Below, one piece after another: positions 26,444 through 39,446 of a DNA stretch of 64,000 nucleotides (positions within the stretch are counted from its first letter, which is position 1; every line of letters starts with the position of its first letter). The position numbers and the translations under genes are program-made. Origin of the DNA: Gymnorhina tibicen (lineage: Eukaryota; Chordata; Aves; Passeriformes; Artamidae); the NCBI GenBank assembly GCA_013399875.1, contig VXAZ01006792.1, forward strand, positions 124,389 to 188,388. Direction: 5' to 3'. Below the pieces are notes generated by a model. It made no database searches, was not told where the DNA came from, and was given only the letters and a program-made list of their open reading frames with translations.

Positions 26444-26585
26444 CCAGAGTAGTTATGGACGCTCCATTACTGGAAGAGTTCAAGGTCTTGGATGGGGCTC
26501 TGAGCAGCCTTGCTCATGGCAGGAGGGTTGGAACTAGATCATCTTTAGGTCCCTTCCAGGCCAAACCATTCAATTATTCTATGAT
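26444..26585 (+). mobile_element. CR1 LINE 3' end (short)
   Basis: About 140 bp with the CR1 3' UTR signature: GTTCAAGGTCTTGGATGGGG, CATGGCAGGAGGGTTGGAACT, AGGTCCCTTCCAGGCC and the tail ATTCTATGATG. Very short 3' fragments of this kind are common in birds. Confidence 0.88.
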
Positions 26586-29500
26586 GTTATAACCCTATGG
26601 TTCTGCTAGAGTACAGTAAATTTCTCTACTCTAAAATAAATTACTTTCAGTTTGGTTTGTTGATCTAAAAGTGACAGAGGTTCTGCATCTGTGTAGTTTA
26701 AATACATATTTACACTAAACATCTGGCTTGCATTTTCTTTCTAATAGCATGGAAGTTAGCCATGTTTCAAGATGTTTTAATTGTCCAGTAGAGTAGGGGT
26801 TTTTTATTTTTGTATATTTCTTATCAGTATGAATTACTTTTACGTGTGGAAGACAGCTCTTTGATGCAGTTTGGAAATGCTGATTACCTAGTTACAATTC
26901 ATAACAACATGAAGAAGGCTGGGTGATTATGGGTGTAAGAGAAGGATATAAATCATCCAGGATTGAATTTATATCTAGAGTACAGAGTAATACTGACCAA
27001 TTTGCTCAACTCCTCATCTGTTGAACTTAATTGTACCTTAAAGTATTAATTCCTTGAAATTATTTTTGCACATTTTTAGTATACCAAAATGTAAGGATTA
27101 ATTGGTGTTTTCATTTTAAAATGTGGTAAGCAGATACAAACCACAAAAGCAGTATTACAAGGACAGGGTAACCAACTTGGTAAAGCCCACGTAGCAAACT
27201 ACTCCTACTGCTCAGAAGTTTGTCCACATTATCACTTCGTTGCCTTATCATATCCAGCTTTTTTCCACCATCTCAAAGTCAATTGATAGGATTCACTTCC
27301 AGACAGTTTTATTTTCTTTACTATATGACTGCAATGAAAAGTCCATCCTCTGGCTCTTTGCTGGCCAGTGTAAGCAGTCTCAGTTCACCTCTCAGCAAGT
27401 AGGGAACCATATCAGCAAACAGAAAAATGAGCTGACTTTCAATCTCAGCAGACAGACCCCATGTGTACAAGGAAAATGAATTCTGGATAGGCCTCTTCAG
27501 AGATACGGCTAGCTCACATCGGTAAAGCCAGGCGTATCGTTGTACTTCTGCTGTAGGGAAAGAGGGCTTAGGTTTCCCAGCTGTCAAACATCCAGCAAGT
27601 TTTCCCAGCTCTGCTTTCACTGCAAACCACAGAAGACTGTAAAAGTGGTGCAGTCATGGTTTGCTAATTTTTTTATGCCAAGACATTTTGGAAGAAAACA
27701 CTTTGAAAAATCTTTATCATATCAACTCTTTGCTAAGAATTCTCAAATGAAAGAAAGCACTGCAAAACGCTAGCTCAATTTAAAAAACAAGAGAATTAAC
27801 AGTAAGTGCATCTTACTTCAAATATTAGTGGTACAATCTGCAGAGACAATATAACTTTCATGTGATTCAATGTAATTTTTCTATTGGCAAAAATACTTCA
27901 ATATTAGCTATAGGCACAGACAAGGGAAATCTATCCGTGATATCATTCCAGAAATAGGCTAAGAAATTATCGCATTTGAAGCAATTATTAAAGGAAAAAG
28001 AAATAGGGTGAGCTACTTCTCACCAAGTAATGTTAGGGGGCAATTTAGAAAGCAATATGACATATGACAAAAATATTATTTTAAATCAAGCATAATACTT
28101 GTAAATCACCAGCCGTATTCATTCTACCCATTTCTTTCCTGAAGCTTAGCTTTCAAACGTCTCTGCATCCATCTTAACCAAGTCTTTGTCTCCCTCCTGT
28201 GTTCATAGACTGTTGTTAACATGAATTTGACAGAAATTAAGATCCCTTTAAATATTTACAGTCACTGCTTTAAAATCTTTTTTTTTAATCCAAGTCATAT
28301 GTAAAGCAACATTAATATTTCTCACATAAAGAAAACACTTCCCAGATAAAGGTTAATTCACGTCTGATAAAAGCAGGTCAGAAAAAATTGCAAACAACTT
28401 AATAAAGTCAATGCAGTCCCTTTGTGATTGATGATTGATTTTTGTTTCCCTGCTAAGATACTGCATCAAAAATTTCTTGGTACCTGCAATATACTAATTT
28501 TCAAAAAGTTATTCAAGACCTCTAAACCTTTCTTTTAACTGTCAGACTGCTGAATTTACATGATGTCATCAAGAAATGACTTTCAAAAGCATTAACATCA
28601 GAAGAGGGAGAAATGATTAATGCATAGATGAAACATACCATTAAATCTTAAACTAATCAATTATTAAATTCTGCAATATCTTAGCAAAGTTTCCTGGTTT
28701 TATTTCCAAAGGGAATATATGGAGCTAAGGTGGATATATCATACATTTTTGATGCACACACACATCTATGCTTCACTCATTAAGTAGTGTGAGACTGCTT
28801 TAAAAGAAATATACTGGTACATGGGAAAGACCCTCAAATATGTCATATAAAATCTACCTATTTATTTTTCCTGTATTTCCCTTTTATTTTCCCTTTTCTC
28901 ATATTTGCAACAGCCAAGACAACTGTTTGTGTGAAATTACTAATATGAAGTTTATTGCTATTTTGTATGAACTCTTAGAAATTTGTAGAAGAATGTTCCA
29001 AATATTTCCAAGAAAAAAAAAAGAATGACACACACAGACAGCTGCTGTTCAGTTATTTGGGGTAAAAAGACTTTTAAGAAAAGCCATCATTTCAATTTCA
29101 TGGAAGCCTGGGATAAACCCACAATATTACACCTGTTGAGTTACACGTCTCTTACTTGCTGTAAGCCTGTTCCATCAGCAATGGCTTGTGGTCTTCCGTT
29201 TCTCTTTGATGCTATGTGTCCATCCCTTCCCAAAGAAGACCTTAGGCCAAGTCCTTTACTCATATGTGCTTTAGCCACACACACCTCCAAGTCAAGCCTG
29301 GTAGATTCCTTCCCAAAAAGCTGAGGCAGACGATCCAATTTGAGAAGTATTTAAAGCACTAAAAAATACCTTTTAAAATGAAAACGCCTTTTGTAGCCCT
29401 TCTGTAGAGCTTGAATAATTTGCTATCATTTCTGTTTCCACTTCCTGCCTGCCCAAGAGGTCACAGATATCTTCCAGATAATTCTTGCTTTGGTTTGGTA

Positions 29501-32500
29501 AAATAAGAAGAAACTGAACAAAAAGACCTTTAGGCAAACAATCTTTTATTTTACCCTCCAGACTGCAAAAAATTTGGTATAATACAGCCAATAATTACCT
29601 AAAACAATTTGCTCATTCTCACTATTATTTTGAATTAGCATACATTAAATCATTACAAACCTTTTGGGGATTGTACTCTAAAATGCTACGTTGATGCTTA
29701 CATTTTGGACCCAAAGGAGGAGTCAAAATTTGTCTCCGGTTTCTAACTCTCAGTTGCTCTAACACAAAATATTAGCAGTTTTCAAACCCTTCTTTTCTTT
29801 CAGTCACTGGAATTCTCTCTTATTCAGCAGTCTGTGATCTGATTTTCTATACACCTGTACCTTCACTGACTTCTGCAGAATGGCACACATCTCTCTGAAG
29901 TTGTAACCCATCACCCTGGTATGTTATCACCATTCCTATTTCAAGGAGAAATGAAATAGTGTTGTTAGTTTTATGGCTTTGAAAATCCCTCCAATAGGGG
30001 GATAGAGAGTACATTGAAGTATTTCTCACTATAACCTTTTCTTACCCAGCTAAAGAGAAAGGCAGTGTAGTAGAGCTAGAATAAAGCCTGTTCACACAGC
30101 TGTTTCAGCACTTATCTTCTATAGCATACCTGCATTTGAGTATATTCCAGCTCCCTAAACCTTTGCTTTCCTCCTTTTCCATTTTCTACTATTCAGAAGG
30201 CAAATGCAACCACAATAATGTGTAAATTGGATTGTAACCCATCCTGAGGGGGTTGAACACTAAGCAGGTCGCAAGAACACAGATACTGATGGGGTGATTT
30301 GCCCCTGGGGTGGAGAGCTCCCACACTTCTGTCACATACCTTTTCTAATGCAATGTAATAGAATGATCTTAGACCAAATGTAGAGTCAAGTAGGTTTTTC
30401 TTTGGCCTTCAGATGATTTTGCTTAAGTGTTGAAGTACTTAACCCACCACTCAACAATAGTCTTGAGTAGTAACACTACTGAAAATTAGCTATGAAATAA
30501 TACGAGTGCTTTGTTTGGCAATAGATGTTGCATGAATTCAGCTGCAGTTAGACAAGCCAAGCTTTCAATTACTGCAGACACCATGGTGGAAAAAGGACCA
30601 GCATGTGGGCAGTAATTTTCGTTGTTTGCTTTACTCCTGTATCCTTTGATAGCCAGCTGGTGAAGGATGGGAAGCAGTGTAATGATACGGACTCCCTCTT
30701 CTGAAAGCTGTTTTGTACAGCAATCCAGATACTAATAAAACCCCATGAAATACCACATTTTTATGAACTGCTAAAGCGATATGACTGTTATATGTTGATA
30801 ATGATAAATTGAAGGAGTAATTGGCAATAATTTATTACCCTTTTCCTTGAGAGAAAATTACTCATACAGTTAAATGATACCCGTATATTAAGAAAATGAA
30901 GTCATTCTCTTCCCAGGCTATTCCTCTTAAAGCTAGAAGCCATGTCTGCTATTTTTGCATCTTTCATTGCTGTTCAGTTCTGAACTCCAAGCAAAAAGGA
31001 TTGCTCTCTCTCTTCTTTTTGTGGTACACAGAACGCTATGATCCAGACAAGGATCACAAGATTAGTATCTTTTATCAGAAATAATAGCACCAAAATATTT
31101 TTGTAGCCTAAGGAGATTGAAAGGAAACATTTCTTTATACAGCACATAATGATACAGTCTAATTTCCTGAACAGATAACTGATTCAAGATAGTAAAGCAA
31201 CAAATATCTTACTGAGAAAAAAAGTTCAAAATTAATTAAAGAGGCAGAAAGACAGAATTATCTGAATAATTAAAAAGTCATCTCTAGTCATTCAAAGCAA
31301 GATAAGCGTACAAGAATACCTCTTTAGTCCTCATCTCTGAAAACACATCAAAGATTACCTCCTTGGGATGAGAAAGAAATCCATTAGATCCTTTGTCATT
31401 CAGTGGAATCATTCACCTCAACAAAATTTGTCTTCAGTCAAGTTTGTAATTGCAGAGATGTAATAAATACACAAATAGCATGGAATATCTTTCAAAGAGC
31501 CAAAGGAAAGCTTTTGATAGCCACATTGACAGTGGCACGAGGTCTCTTGAGCATTCTTTTTTATAGGAAATGTTTAATTGCTCTTTATTGAGCAGAACCT
31601 TTCCTTCTGCTTGTAAAAGAAATTATTGCTTTCTCCCTCTGGTTCAGTCAGAGGAAGTTAATAGTCCCAGTTTCCTCTGGCAACAGACACAGTTAATGGC
31701 TGGAAGACTATCATAAACAGGGTTTATTGCCCAAATTACAATCCAGTTCTTAACCAGCCTTCTCATTTCAGATTGCCCTCCTGGCATTTTGGTGATTCTC
31801 TGTCTTATTATCTGGCTCACAAAGACACTTCTCTGATATTCAAAAACTTAACGTGCTTCTTTTTTTTTTTTTAATAGTATTCACATCGCTGGAAAGTGTT
31901 ACGTTCATTGTGAAAGGTATATTTATTGACTTCATGACACCAAAGCGTTTCTCAACAAAAGTGATTCTTCAGCATGCAGCAAAACCTGTGTTCACATACA
32001 AAAAATAAAGAATTTCTTCTCTGCCCTCAAGCTGTTCCTTTTGGTGTAATAGCTAAGTGCTATTATTAAGGCAGTTGTATAAAAAATGTAATTGTATATG
32101 AAAATACTTGTGAAATCTTTAAGGTAAAAAAATCAATAGAATACTATGTATGTGATAATTATTCTTACTATGACATCATAAATGCACAGAGAGATTTGCA
32201 GTAAAACTAAAACCCCAGCTTCATAGTGCTATCAAAGAAGTCAAACATATAGACTAGGTATAGCTGGTATTATGGTTGGAACACATCATGGAATGAGGAG
32301 ACTTAAAGAAACTTTAAGGCAGATTTTCTCTAATTATTTATCAATTTAGCAATGAGAAGTGTTACACAAAGCAAAAACTGTAAATTGTGGTTTTTTGAAG
32401 GGGGATTTCAGAAAGGAAGATTTTGGAGTTGCACACTAGAGAATTTCTTTGCTATTACACCTCATAACTAGGTGTCAGATTTTTTAAATGGATAGATACA

Positions 32501-32753
32501 TCCAAGGCAGACACTAACTTAGAGTGAAATACAGTAGCAAGAAATGTAAAAGCCACATTCCTGCCAGGACAAGGACATCTTTACAAACACTGCATAAACC
32601 TAATCAGTAAGTCGTATTGTCACAGATTATCAGAGGTAACAAAAGTCTACAAAGAACATAGGCTTGAAATGTGACCAGGTCTCACCATGAACTCCAAAAG
32701 CCATTGCTGCATTTATATCAAACAAGTCTCCAGAATAAAATTAAATTAAATTT

Positions 32754-32834
32754 TAAAAAACACAACAAAAAAACAAAAAAACAAAAAAACAAAAAACCCC
32801 CAAAACAAAAAAAAACACCACCAACAAAAAAAAC
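32754..32834. repeat. A-rich (CA7)n simple repeat
   Basis: Runs of seven or eight A separated by C for about 80 bp. The Lys/Pro-rich open frame over it (32671-32895) comes from this composition and is not a gene. Confidence 0.93.
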
Positions 32835-35800
32835 AGGATGGGGGAAAAAAATCTTAAATGCATTGGAAGTGGGAGAAAACAGTGATTATTTTTAATTATA
32901 CCACCCACTCCCTAAGCCTGTAAAGCATCTGAAGACTTCCGGTTCTATCAGGGCACTTCACTGATGCTGTCCTCTATAATTCAAACTGGTGGTCTTAATG
33001 AAATTTAAGTGTTGTATAATCATGAGTATTGCAATTCTGAAAATATTTACTATCACTGCATCAGGATTTTTACATCTCATATTGGCATTTTTATATTCTA
33101 AACATAAAAACGATATATATTATGTCTTTTAATTTTTCATTGAACAAAATGAGGCTTCTATAAAGGATTTCAAGTTTGACAGGAAAAAACCCCATCTATT
33201 TAGAATAGAGATAACGTCTAGTTTGCTTATGGCTAAGGATTCATCCAAGAGTGTATCTATGTCTCTATAAGAGGTGTTGCAACAGGCACAATAAAGATTG
33301 TAAATATTTTGAACAATCAGGCTGATTTATTAGAATGCCTAATTAATGTTTATAGAGCATTTCAATATCCCTGGCTAGGGCATACTAAAGGATTGAATTA
33401 GAAATAAACAGTAGCAACTGACAGAGGACAGTGTAACCAGGGGATAAAGGGTGAGTCTTCCAAATGTTGCTTATTTTTAGCTATAGTACAGATAGTAAAA
33501 ATAAGTGTATTATTTCTAAAAAGCAAAGAGTGCTTTGAAGCACCTAATTTTGCTGAAGTCCAGTTTCAGCCTTGCTATATTCTTTCCTTACTGTGTCAGT
33601 ATTCTCTTTGGCTCAGAAGCTCATTTTGTGCAGGGTGAGATATGGAATAATAATGCAAAAGACGGCAGCTGATGACAAATCCCTTAACATTTTTATTTCA
33701 TGTTATTACTGTGATATACAATAGGTGATTTCCTGAGTCTGGTACCACATCATGGAGTCAGGGACCATAGTACATGTACAGATTCTCCAAAAGAGCTGTC
33801 CCACTCCCCAGTTTCTGCCTAGGAATTGGAAGTTCTTCCACAACATCAGCAACAGCTGCACTGCAAACATATTACAAGAGTTACATCAATCTGTGAGAAA
33901 AAGCCACTCTAAATTAGCCCTGCTGAGCAGCACCACTTTCAAGAGAGCTCTCCTTCTAATAAAAGCCATCATACATGAAATTTGTCACTCTGTGTCTTTC
34001 AGCAATCAAGTGCCATCATTTCTCTTTGACAGCAGAGAAAGGAATTAATCTCTATAAAAAATATCAAACAGACATACCTTGAGTAGTACATGAAAGTGAA
34101 GTTGAGGGCTGGGTTGTTGTCTGCAGCAGGTGCTTATTTCAGTAATTCCAGCAGTGAGAGAGAAAAGGATAACTGAAACCAAACCAGAGCCATTTAACAG
34201 CGACGGAACGGCCACTTCAGCATTTCTACTCCAGCATGTCCATCATAAGACTCTCAATCTATATTTCAACCTGACTAAATCCTGAATACCTTCTCTGAGT
34301 GACAAGTAGACAATCAGAGGACTTGGAAATCAAAGCCTAACATGGGAAGAAGCATAGTACAAAGACAGTACATTGCAGAGCACGCCTTAGGACAAAAATG
34401 CACCCTGGTTTTTCCAAATCCCAGTCTCTGAGCGAAACACTTGTTCAGCCCCATCTCATGTCTGCCCTACTGACAAAAAATGTCCCGGCACTCCGCGCAC
34501 CTGCAATGCAGGCATCTGATAACTGTCTCACGGCATAAACCTGCAAAACAGGGGATGAGTAACCTGAGGTTGTGGGAAAACAGGAGAAGGATAACCTGAG
34601 ACTGGTCTCTGTTTAAGAGGAGATATCCCCTGGAACAGATCAGTTCTACCTGCTCTGGAACTTGAGCACCTTGCTCTGGTCTGGGACACAACAGACTGGC
34701 ATTATGGTAAACTCAGTAGCCTGTAGCTCTGTTCATAAGTTTTAGAAAGGCCGAACAGATGTCACAGGTCCTACACTGTACAATTACTTTATGCATACCT
34801 GTTAATGGGACCTTTATTTTTGAAGTGAAACAAAATCAAAACAGATTAATCTGATCTCTCAGCCTCATATATACCATATGTTGGATGAGAAGATAACTGG
34901 TTTGGAGTTCCAAGAGTCAAATAAATTTAATTTATATCCACTTGTTCCTGAACTAAAAGGATGTGTGTGATAAGATACTACAAAGAATGGTCTACGAACA
35001 GAAGCATGATATTACTGTGTGGCAGAGAGCCTTTACTTTCTACCACCAAACACTGCATTAATGACCACCCTGAACTAGCTCATTTGGTGCTAGAGGTAAG
35101 TTTTTAAACCATACTTTAGAAAACTTAAGTTGTTATCATGCAGCATATTGGAAAACATGGTGCATCAGAAAGACCTACACCACCAGTAATAACATGTCAA
35201 TAAAGTCCATAATCGTTACACTTCCAGCAGTACTCAGCATTACCTCAGGAAAATCAGATCTGGAGCACCAAACACTCCCCTAGAAGTAAGTGACAGGAGC
35301 GGTGCAGCTGCAGGTAACAGGGACACCACAGTGCAGGCTGTTGCTATCTGTTACAAGGAAGGAACTGAAATAACTTTCAGTGACCCCAATAAAATAGCCT
35401 GCCTTTTCTAGAGCCTTGCTTCACTGAAATATATACAGATATCTTACATCAATGCCCGTATGCTGAGACTCAAGACTTTGGGTGATTCCATGGCATATTC
35501 TCAATTATTGTCCAAAGAAAAAAGCACAAGATGGGCGTCACAGTTTAAATGCAGGACACAGACACTCATCCATGTCTTCACAAAACAACAGCAGCCACAG
35601 CCATAAAAGGCCCTCAGCTGGCAAGCTGAGCTACCTGCCCTTTGGCCAGTTTATCCCCAGTTGTCACAGATCAAGAAAGAATGAGGAAAACAAAAGAAAA
35701 AATGCATGCATCAGTCCTTACAATAGCAAAAGAATAATCAGGTCATTTGCTCCACAGCTCTTGCCAAAAGTGCTACCAGGATGCAGGGCTATAGACTTCT

Positions 35801-37848
35801 GGAGAGCAGGTTTTTTTACAGGAAGACCCTCAGCCTGCTGCTATCTGAGCCCTGGAGGAGCTGGTGGAAAGCATGTGGCTGAAGCCTGTCTGTTTCTCAC
35901 CCCTTGACTCATGGCAGATTCCCACTATCTTAATGCAGCTCTGTGAAGAAACATACCTATATTTTTGGCTTTTAAAGCAGCACCTTTCCAAGAGCACTGC
36001 ACTTGTGAGCATCTGGCTGAACAATCAGCAGCAGCAATGGAATTTTCTCACACTGGTACCCAAGCCATGACTTCTCACCCACCCCACTGATTCCTTCTCC
36101 TTTGCATTTTGTCAGTCTGTGTTCCCACATTGCAGCCACCCAGCCTTGTATCTATCTCCCTGCAAAGGGCAGACTCTCTGGGGAACTAAGCCACCGATGT
36201 ATTTCTGAAAAATTCATAGCATGCCCAAGTTTACAGAAGGAGCTTGAGCGCTTCATTGCAAGGACTTTTAAAACTCCTGCTCCAGAATATGGGAACCTGC
36301 CAGCTAAGTTACACTGGTCATCTCTTCTTCCTTGCTGCCAAGAAATCGACTTTCTTTCTGGAATTCAGAAACAGCTGAACAATTCCTCTCATCTTTGCTA
36401 GTATTTCCAGCTCAATTTCTGAGTGCCTGATCTTCTCTCGCTCAGAATGCTGCCTCAAGTGTGAATCCTAACTACCTGTCTTAAATACAGGTTATTGAAA
36501 AATGGGTTTTGTAATAGGATGATAAAACACTGCACCATATTTTGTCATACACAGTATAGCTGTAATTTATAGTATGTTTTATACTTATTGTCCCTTAACT
36601 AATGGAAATTACTTTTCCTTCTCCTTTTCCCTAGCATGGGATGTAGTGTGTGGCCAGTCAAGTTCTGATTGTGTTGTCTCCCTTCATTAATCCTCATGTA
36701 TTCCACTCAATAGTACAAACAGTGGCAGCGGCAGTATTGAGAGCAGCTGCAGGTTTCTGGGAGCCTTTTTATCAGGTATCATCATGTTTTCATCTCTGTG
36801 ATGAGCTGCAAAGTATCCTGCAATATACTGCAATCAGTATAACCTGGCTGACTGGAGCTGTGAATGCGGAAAGAGATTCAAGAAGTGCCATGACTCAGAA
36901 TATGCCTGGAGTAGCACATACCAAGGCCCACTGCCAGTGAGGTGTCTGGCTTCTCCACTGTAACTCCACATCTTGTTGCTAAAACTAACAATCTGATATC
37001 AGTTCTCTTGAATAGCAATGTAAAACAGAAGTAATCCAAATCATTTAAATCAGCATAAGTAATGGAATGAGGGTCATAAAATCCTCTTTTATCCTACATT
37101 TTAGCAGTAATTATATTCTTTTCAGAGAATAATCACCACTTTCTAGAACTGAGCTTTAAATAGTATTGCAAAAATTTAATATAGGGACTGGAATTTTTGA
37201 GACTTCCTTTTAAACAACATAATACCCCTTATAGATTAAAAAAAATTCATAAGGTAAGCATCACTCTAAGAATAAGCTCAAAGCAACCCCAACACTCAGC
37301 AGTCTGGGACATTTTAACCCATAAGCTCCCTTAGATCACAGGTTTTTGAGATGGGTTGCTAGATACACATAATCTGTAAAACAGGCTAAAGATACTCCAA
37401 ATGTAATCAGTCAGACATGTAACAACCAATTCACTGCACCTTAAATACTTAATAAATTTCTCTTGCACAGTTCCATGCTGCAGTACCAGGATCTCATGAT
37501 TTCTCAGGGATGTACAGCAGCTTGTCCCCAGTTGCCTCTGGAGACTGGAATCTTCCTCTTTTGTGAGACAAAATGGTTAACTGAGGCAAGAGATTTAGGC
37601 CTTGCAAGTCACATGAGAGCTGTGACCATCTCTGGTGGCATCCTGATTCAAGTTAAATACTGCTCATCTGGCACTTCACTCTTGTGCAACTTACGAACTG
37701 CCTCTCTTTTGTGTTCTTGGACCTCCGCTCTACACAGAGCTGAATTGGGCTAAGCTATTAATTGTCCACAAAACAGACTTCTTCCTAACCTGAACTACAA
37801 TTTGCTCTGCAAAGTGTGAGTTTGTTAAGCCTTGAAACATGCATTTTC

Positions 37849-37864
37849 TGACCTTTTCTGACCT
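37849..37864 (-). promoter_or_regulatory. Perfect DR4 nuclear-receptor element
   Basis: On the minus strand AGGTCA-GAAA-AGGTCA: two consensus half-sites in direct repeat, spaced by 4, the layout bound by thyroid hormone receptor-RXR and LXR-RXR. It is also part of a 10-bp tandem repeat (TTTTCTGACC twice), so chance duplication could have made it. Confidence 0.45.
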
Positions 37865-38879
37865 TGCCTGGAGTTGAATTTTCCAGGTTGACTCACACCT
37901 AAACACTGATCATTTGCTTTATACTAAGTAGGATTCCGTCCCAATGTCTTCTGCACGCACAGGCACCCAGAGTGTTTGCAAGCACTTCAGCAGAGAGCAA
38001 GGAGAAGCATGATACTGTAAATCACTGACCCCCTTCTGCCCTTGTTGGGTCTTTCCCATCAGTATCACCTGAGACAGAGAACTTCCCAGCCTTTCACATT
38101 TTCTAAATGGTTAGCCTGTTTGTTTGGTTTAATGTGGCTGAGATCAGGCTGAAATACAAGGTTATTCTTTGTGCATAAAAGACATTACAAGGAGCCTTTC
38201 ACATTCTCTGAGGGTTAACATAGAGAATAATGGGTATCAACACTCCAGATTGTTTATGCTGTCTTTCGAGCATCTTCCTCTGTGAATACAGTTTTATTAT
38301 TCTAGAGATATGTACTTCCTGTCTACTTCTGGTTCAGTCTTATTCCAGAACTAAACTTCTTTAAAATATGCCATTTTGCATAATATCCTTCCTTTCACAG
38401 ATGTGGGGAGAGCCACACAAAGCGTGTGCTGCTTCATATCACATCCACACACATTTGATTCTTTAAGTAGATTCCTCAATGCCTTTCATTCTGCAGGAGC
38501 ATTCTAAACATAATAAGCTCTGTATTTTCTACATTCAGGAATGAGAATCTTAAGTGAATTGTCTAAATAAACAAAATTTTAATGAAAGTGAGAACTGGAA
38601 GCAAATATACTGGGCACAAGAGTCTTCCACTGCTGTTCATTTTCTTTCAGTAAGGATTTAGCAATGCTCAGCAGCAATTTGGCTCAATATTTAAACGTGT
38701 TATTTCAGTATTGCAGAGCCATGGCAATTCTGTGCTGTGAACTCCCCCATTTATCCCATTCTGAGCATCAATTGTCACACAAGCATCTATCATTTTGAAA
38801 GGTGTCAAACTGATGGTGGTACAAATCTTGAACTAAGACTTAGACTTCACTATTTTGTCTCCAAAATAAAAGATTTGCT

Positions 38880-39240
38880 TCATCACAGAGTGGTTTGTGT
38901 TGGAAGGCGCCTTCAAAGATAATCTATTCCACTTCCCCTGCTGTGGGTGGGGACTCCTCCCACTAGAACAGGTTGCTCAGAGCTCCATCCAAACTGGTCT
39001 TGAACATTTCCAGGAATGGGACATCCACAGCTTCTCTGGGCAACCTGTTCTGGTGTCTCACCACCTTCACCATAAAAAAAAATCTTCCTTATATCCTATC
39101 TAAACCTAATGTTTTCAGTTAAAAGTTTAAAACAGTTACCGCCTTGTCCGCTAAGTACAGATCCTTATAAAAAAATCTTGCTCTGTTATTTCTTCTAAGC
39201 TCCCTTTGTATACTGAAAGACCACAGTAAAGTCTCCCCAA
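38880..39240 (-). mobile_element. CR1 LINE 3' fragment
   Basis: It reads as the complement of the CR1 3' end: GTGGTTTGTGTTGGAAGGCG at the tail side, then the complement of the AACAGGTTGCCCAGAGAAGCTGTGG block near 39030-39050, and a diverged segment up to AAGACCACAGTAAAGTCTCCCC near 39240. It is separate from the next CR1 by about 200 bp of unrecognised DNA. Confidence 0.85.
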
Positions 39241-39446
39241 AGCAGTATCAATGGAATAACCATGGAACTATTTCCACGTTGGATAAATAAGTCACGTTTA
39301 AGGGTATCTATAAAATCATGGAAATCAACATGATCAGAATGGAAACTAAAACTTCATAAAACAAGGGTATGTAATATTCATCTATACATGGTTTCTTTTA
39401 AAATTTGAAGGATCTCTGGTTGATTTTTGGAATGCATTCCCTTACA

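Larger units (their letters stand above)
26600..38879. other. Intergenic, no gene recognised
   Basis: About 12 kb of unique AT-rich DNA holding the (CA7)n repeat, two overlapping TGATTGAT words at 28425-28439 (PBX-HOX type), and the DR4 site. Its open frames, up to 141 residues at 35482-35907, look random in composition. Confidence 0.7.

Noticed and set aside
32671..32895. Lys-rich 74-codon frame
   Set aside because: It comes from the A-rich simple repeat.
35482..35907. 141-codon plus-strand frame
   Set aside because: No domain or repeat structure is recognisable, and AT-rich flanks show no promoter or splice context.
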